DNA from: Cytophagaceae bacterium
GTDB lineage: Bacteria > Bacteroidota > Bacteroidia > Cytophagales > Spirosomataceae
Reading direction: 5' to 3'
Length of the DNA stretch: 9,064 nt
Assembly (NCBI GenBank): GCA_027485075.1
Contig: JAIXRT010000200.1
Location: 1 to 9,064 of the forward strand
In this document: positions 7,198-9,064 of the stretch, one piece after another
How positions within the stretch are numbered: position 1 is the stretch's first letter
How the letters are laid out: each line of letters starts with the position of its first letter
The notes under the pieces: model-generated
What the model saw: only the letters and a program-made list of their open reading frames with translations
What the model was told of the DNA's origin: nothing
The model's database searches: none
Position numbers and translations under genes: made by a program

Positions 7198-7206
7198 TAT
7201 TTTTGC
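7198..7206 (+). promoter_or_regulatory. Putative -7 promoter box for moxR
   Basis: TATTTTTGC matches the Bacteroidota -7 consensus TAnnTTTG exactly at 7198-7205, about 44 bases before the moxR ATG. No TTTG lies at the expected -33 spacing. The nearest one (7192-7195) is too close. It lies in the 93-base gap after ettA, so moxR probably has its own start of transcription. Confidence 0.45.
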
Positions 7207-7249
7207 ACTTGAAAATGTGCCTGGCAAGCAAGTTTAAACGAATGGTAAC

Positions 7250-8209
7250 ATGACACCAAGAGAAAAAATTCAAGCGGTTATTGACGAGATGGGTAAAGTG
7301 GTTGTTGGGCAAGAACGCCTCATAAACCGCCTACTTGTGGGTCTATTTACGGGTGGACACGTACTCTTAGAAGGTGTGCCTGGGCTAGCCAAAACGCTTA
7401 CAATCAATACATTAGCCAAAATATTAGATTTACATTTTCAGCGAATTCAATTTACTCCCGATTTACTTCCATCGGATTTAGTGGGTACGATGATTTACAA
7501 TCCGCTAAAAAATGAATTTGAAGTCAAAAAGGGGCCTATTTTCGCTCAGATTATACTAGCGGATGAAATAAATCGGGCACCCGCAAAGGTGCAATCCGCC
7601 TTATTAGAAGCCATGGCTGAAAAGCAGGTGACGATTGGTGAAACTACGTATCCGTTGGACAAGCCATTTCTTGTCTTAGCTACCCAAAATCCCGTTGAGC
7701 AAGAAGGTACTTTCCCATTGCCAGAAGCACAGGTAGACCGCTTTATGATGAAAGTCTTCCTTAATTATTTGGATAAGGAACAGGAGCTTGAGGTGATGCG
7801 AAAGATGTCTAACATGGATTTCCAGTATGAGCCAAAGGCGATTTTAACGTTACCGGATATTCAGGCAATTCGAAAAGAGATCAATCAAATTACGATTTCG
7901 GAGACGCTAGAAAAATATATTATTGAGTTGATTTTTGCGACGCGAAATCCGGCGGATTACGGCCTGACGAAAGAGGCGGATTACATTCAATTTGGTGCAT
8001 CTCCGCGTGCAAGTATTCATTTAAACTTAGCTGCCAAAGTGATGGCCTACTTAGCAGGACGTGATTATGTGTTACCAGAAGACATCAAGGAAATGACGCC
8101 GGATGTGTTAAATCACCGGATTATTTTGACTTACGAGGCAGAGGCGGATAACATCACGAGTTTGCAAATCATTCAAACAATCTTGAGTTCGGTGGCGATT
8201 AATCGCTAA
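7250..8209 (+). CDS. moxR: MoxR-family AAA+ ATPase
   Basis: MoxR ATPases are cytoplasmic AAA+ chaperone-like enzymes, often paired with von Willebrand factor A (VWA) or DUF58 proteins and thought to help mature or assemble complexes. The protein is 319 residues, the usual size. Visible motifs are Walker A GVPGLAKT (43-50), the PSDLVGT segment (74-80) typical of MoxR, Walker B IILADEIN with Asp105-Glu106, and sensor 1 ATQNPVEQEGT with Asn147. The arginine finger is in QVDRF (Arg164), and sensor 2 is in GASPRAS (Arg253). The C-terminal lid contains YVLPEDIKEMTPDVLNHRI, also typical. All ATPase residues appear intact. The classic downstream partner, a DUF58/VWA gene, is absent: the next gene encodes a pectin acetylesterase. 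The partner of this copy must therefore be encoded elsewhere (inference). The 3' end is followed by a hairpin that may terminate transcription. Confidence 0.94.
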   Translation: MTPREKIQAVIDEMGKVVVGQERLINRLLVGLFTGGHVLLEGVPGLAKTLTINTLAKILDLHFQRIQFTPDLLPSDLVGTMIYNPLKNEFEVKKGPIFAQIILADEINRAPAKVQSALLEAMAEKQVTIGETTYPLDKPFLVLATQNPVEQEGTFPLPEAQVDRFMMKVFLNYLDKEQELEVMRKMSNMDFQYEPKAILTLPDIQAIRKEINQITISETLEKYIIELIFATRNPADYGLTKEADYIQFGASPRASIHLNLAAKVMAYLAGRDYVLPEDIKEMTPDVLNHRIILTYEAEADNITSLQIIQTILSSVAINR

Positions 8210-8218
8210 ATCATCAGT

Positions 8219-8242
8219 AAAAAAGCCATTCGAATTGCTTTT
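8219..8242 (+). terminator. Possible weak intrinsic terminator after moxR
   Basis: AAAAGC (8221-8226) pairs with GCTTTT (8237-8242), and the loop contains the 8-base palindrome ATTCGAAT (8228-8235). Six A precede and four T close the structure, as in a bidirectional A/T-flanked hairpin. GC content is low and the T run is short and part of the stem, so termination may be partial. It lies 9 bases after the moxR stop. Confidence 0.4.
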
Positions 8243-8262
8243 AAGGTCAAATTAAGACCTTA
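8242..8262 (+). promoter_or_regulatory. Hairpin abutting the acetylesterase start codon
   Basis: TAAGGTC (8242-8248) and GACCTTA (8256-8262) are perfect inverse complements with a 7-base AT loop. The last base of the right arm is the A of the CE12 ATG, so in mRNA the region just before the start codon would be base-paired. It could mask translation initiation or serve as an operator. It shares base 8242 with the preceding hairpin, so the two structures are adjacent or mutually exclusive at their edges. Confidence 0.45.
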
Positions 8263-9064
8263 TGAGATTTCGTTTCGCGCTGATCATCAGCACCATTTTA
8301 CTTTTCAGTTTCAATGCCTCTGAGCCTTTACGGGTATTTTTGATTGGCGATTCCACGATGGCCGACAAGATTCCTGCGGATTTTCCAGAGACTGGATGGG
8401 GAATGCCGTTCGCAAAACTATTCAATGAGGCAGTGGAGGTGCAAAATCATGCGTTTAACGGTCGGAGTACCAAAAGTTTCCGCCGTGAAGGTCGCTGGGC
8501 CAAAGTGCAAGCTCAATTAAAAAAAGGCGATTATGTGTTCATTCAGTTTGGCCATAATGATGCCAAAGTAAGTGATACCTCTCGGTATGCACCAGCTCAA
8601 ACAGATTTTCGTTCCAATCTGATTCGCTACGTGAAGGAAACGCGCGCATCAGGTGCTACCCCAATTTTATTAACGCCGACACAACGACGAAAATTTGATT
8701 CTACGGGTGTTTTTGTAGATCAACATGCTGATTATCCGGCCGTAGTTCGCGAAGTAGCAGCGCAGGAAAAAGTGTTGTTGATTGATGTAGAGAAGGCAAG
8801 CAAAGCGATTATCCAACAAGAGGGAGCAGAGGGCGCGAAAAAAATATTCTTGCATTATCCCGTAGGCATATTCAAGAAATTCATGAAAGGCGTAGCAGAT
8901 GACACGCATTTCTCGCCATATGGTGCGACGCGCATGGCAAATCTCGTAGCAGATGCTTTAGCTAATTCAACGGAGCATTTGAAAAGCTTCTTACGTAAAT
9001 CGGCTTTCAGCGAAAAATATGAATTCGAATTACCTGCCGTGGCAACGACAGCATTTAAAAGAGA
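8262..9064 (+). CDS. Secreted rhamnogalacturonan acetylesterase (CE12, SGNH hydrolase), 3' end outside window
   Basis: The frame is open from ATG 8262 to the window edge (267 residues and two bases). It encodes an SGNH hydrolase of carbohydrate esterase family 12, which removes acetyl groups from pectic rhamnogalacturonan so that lyases and hydrolases can act. Residues 1-20 form a Sec signal peptide (MRFR, then hydrophobic FALIISTILLFSF). No lipobox Cys is present, so export to periplasm or outside is expected. The four SGNH blocks are visible: IGDSTM with nucleophile Ser31, AFNGRST with Gly67, QFGHND with Asn99, and DDTHFS with Asp213 and His216. TGWGMPFAKLF after block I is typical of CE12. 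The catalytic domain should end near residue 235-245, but the frame continues through KYEFELPAVATTAFKR, which suggests an extra domain. It follows moxR by 52 bases containing two hairpins and no evident promoter, so read-through from moxR is possible. Confidence 0.9.
   Translation, partial: MRFRFALIISTILLFSFNASEPLRVFLIGDSTMADKIPADFPETGWGMPFAKLFNEAVEVQNHAFNGRSTKSFRREGRWAKVQAQLKKGDYVFIQFGHNDAKVSDTSRYAPAQTDFRSNLIRYVKETRASGATPILLTPTQRRKFDSTGVFVDQHADYPAVVREVAAQEKVLLIDVEKASKAIIQQEGAEGAKKIFLHYPVGIFKKFMKGVADDTHFSPYGATRMANLVADALANSTEHLKSFLRKSAFSEKYEFELPAVATTAFKR

Noticed and set aside
7183..7212. Nine-codon frame before moxR as a leader peptide
   Set aside because: It overlaps the predicted promoter box and shows no repeated regulatory codons.
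8670..8909. 79-codon antisense frame inside the CE12 gene
   Set aside because: The plus frame carries all SGNH blocks and a signal peptide, so the antisense frame is incidental.
1..9064. A defence, mobile-element or other new multi-gene system
   Set aside because: All large frames belong to known housekeeping or carbohydrate families; no transposase, integrase, toxin-antitoxin pair, repeats or RNA genes were seen.

Overview
The window looks like ordinary chromosome from a member of the Bacteroidota, possibly a Cytophagales-like lineage (low certainty at order level). Support for this comes from four things. The arginine-decarboxylase-like protein is the short form seen in Bacteroidota. The Mpl-type Mur ligase has the sequence style of that phylum. 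A DUF349 protein is present. TTTGCA-containing boxes recur 20-45 bases upstream of starts, resembling the phylum's -7 element (TAnnTTTG). No clear Shine-Dalgarno sequence was seen before the starts I inspected.

Layout. Positions 2-1000 (+) hold the 3' two thirds of glycerol kinase glpK, with an 18-base A tract near its end. Converging on it is a 40-residue lipoprotein gene (997-1119, -), whose stop shares a TTAA palindrome with the glpK stop. Ten bases upstream of the lipoprotein ends a fold-III PLP decarboxylase (speA-like, 1130-2587, -). A 103-base divergent intergenic region carries promoter-like boxes for both strands and a perfect 7-bp hairpin. Next come a Mur-ligase gene (mpl, 2691-4061, +) and a convergent DUF349 protein gene (4050-5324, -) that overlap by 12 bases. 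After a 167-base AT-rich divergent gap come ettA (5492-7156, +) and moxR (7250-8209, +). The last gene is a CE12 rhamnogalacturonan acetylesterase (8262 to the window end, +), preceded by two abutting hairpins and running off the edge.

How the genes fit together. Most genes are housekeeping: glycerol phosphorylation, polyamine synthesis, murein peptide recycling, energy-gated translation and an AAA+ chaperone. They do not form one pathway, and the strand alternates often, so most are probably separate transcription units. The exceptions are a likely speA-lipoprotein pair and a possible moxR-CE12 read-through. The CE12 gene is the one accessory trait and points to use of plant pectin. Its last visible residues look like a lead-in to a second domain.

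No gene-free stretch exceeds 300 bases. I saw no tRNA, rRNA, CRISPR array, insertion sequence or prophage gene. I found no convincing new multi-gene system. The points most worth checking are the tiny lipoprotein, the glpK poly-A tract, the speA leader hairpin, the hairpin against the CE12 start, and the possible CE12 fusion.
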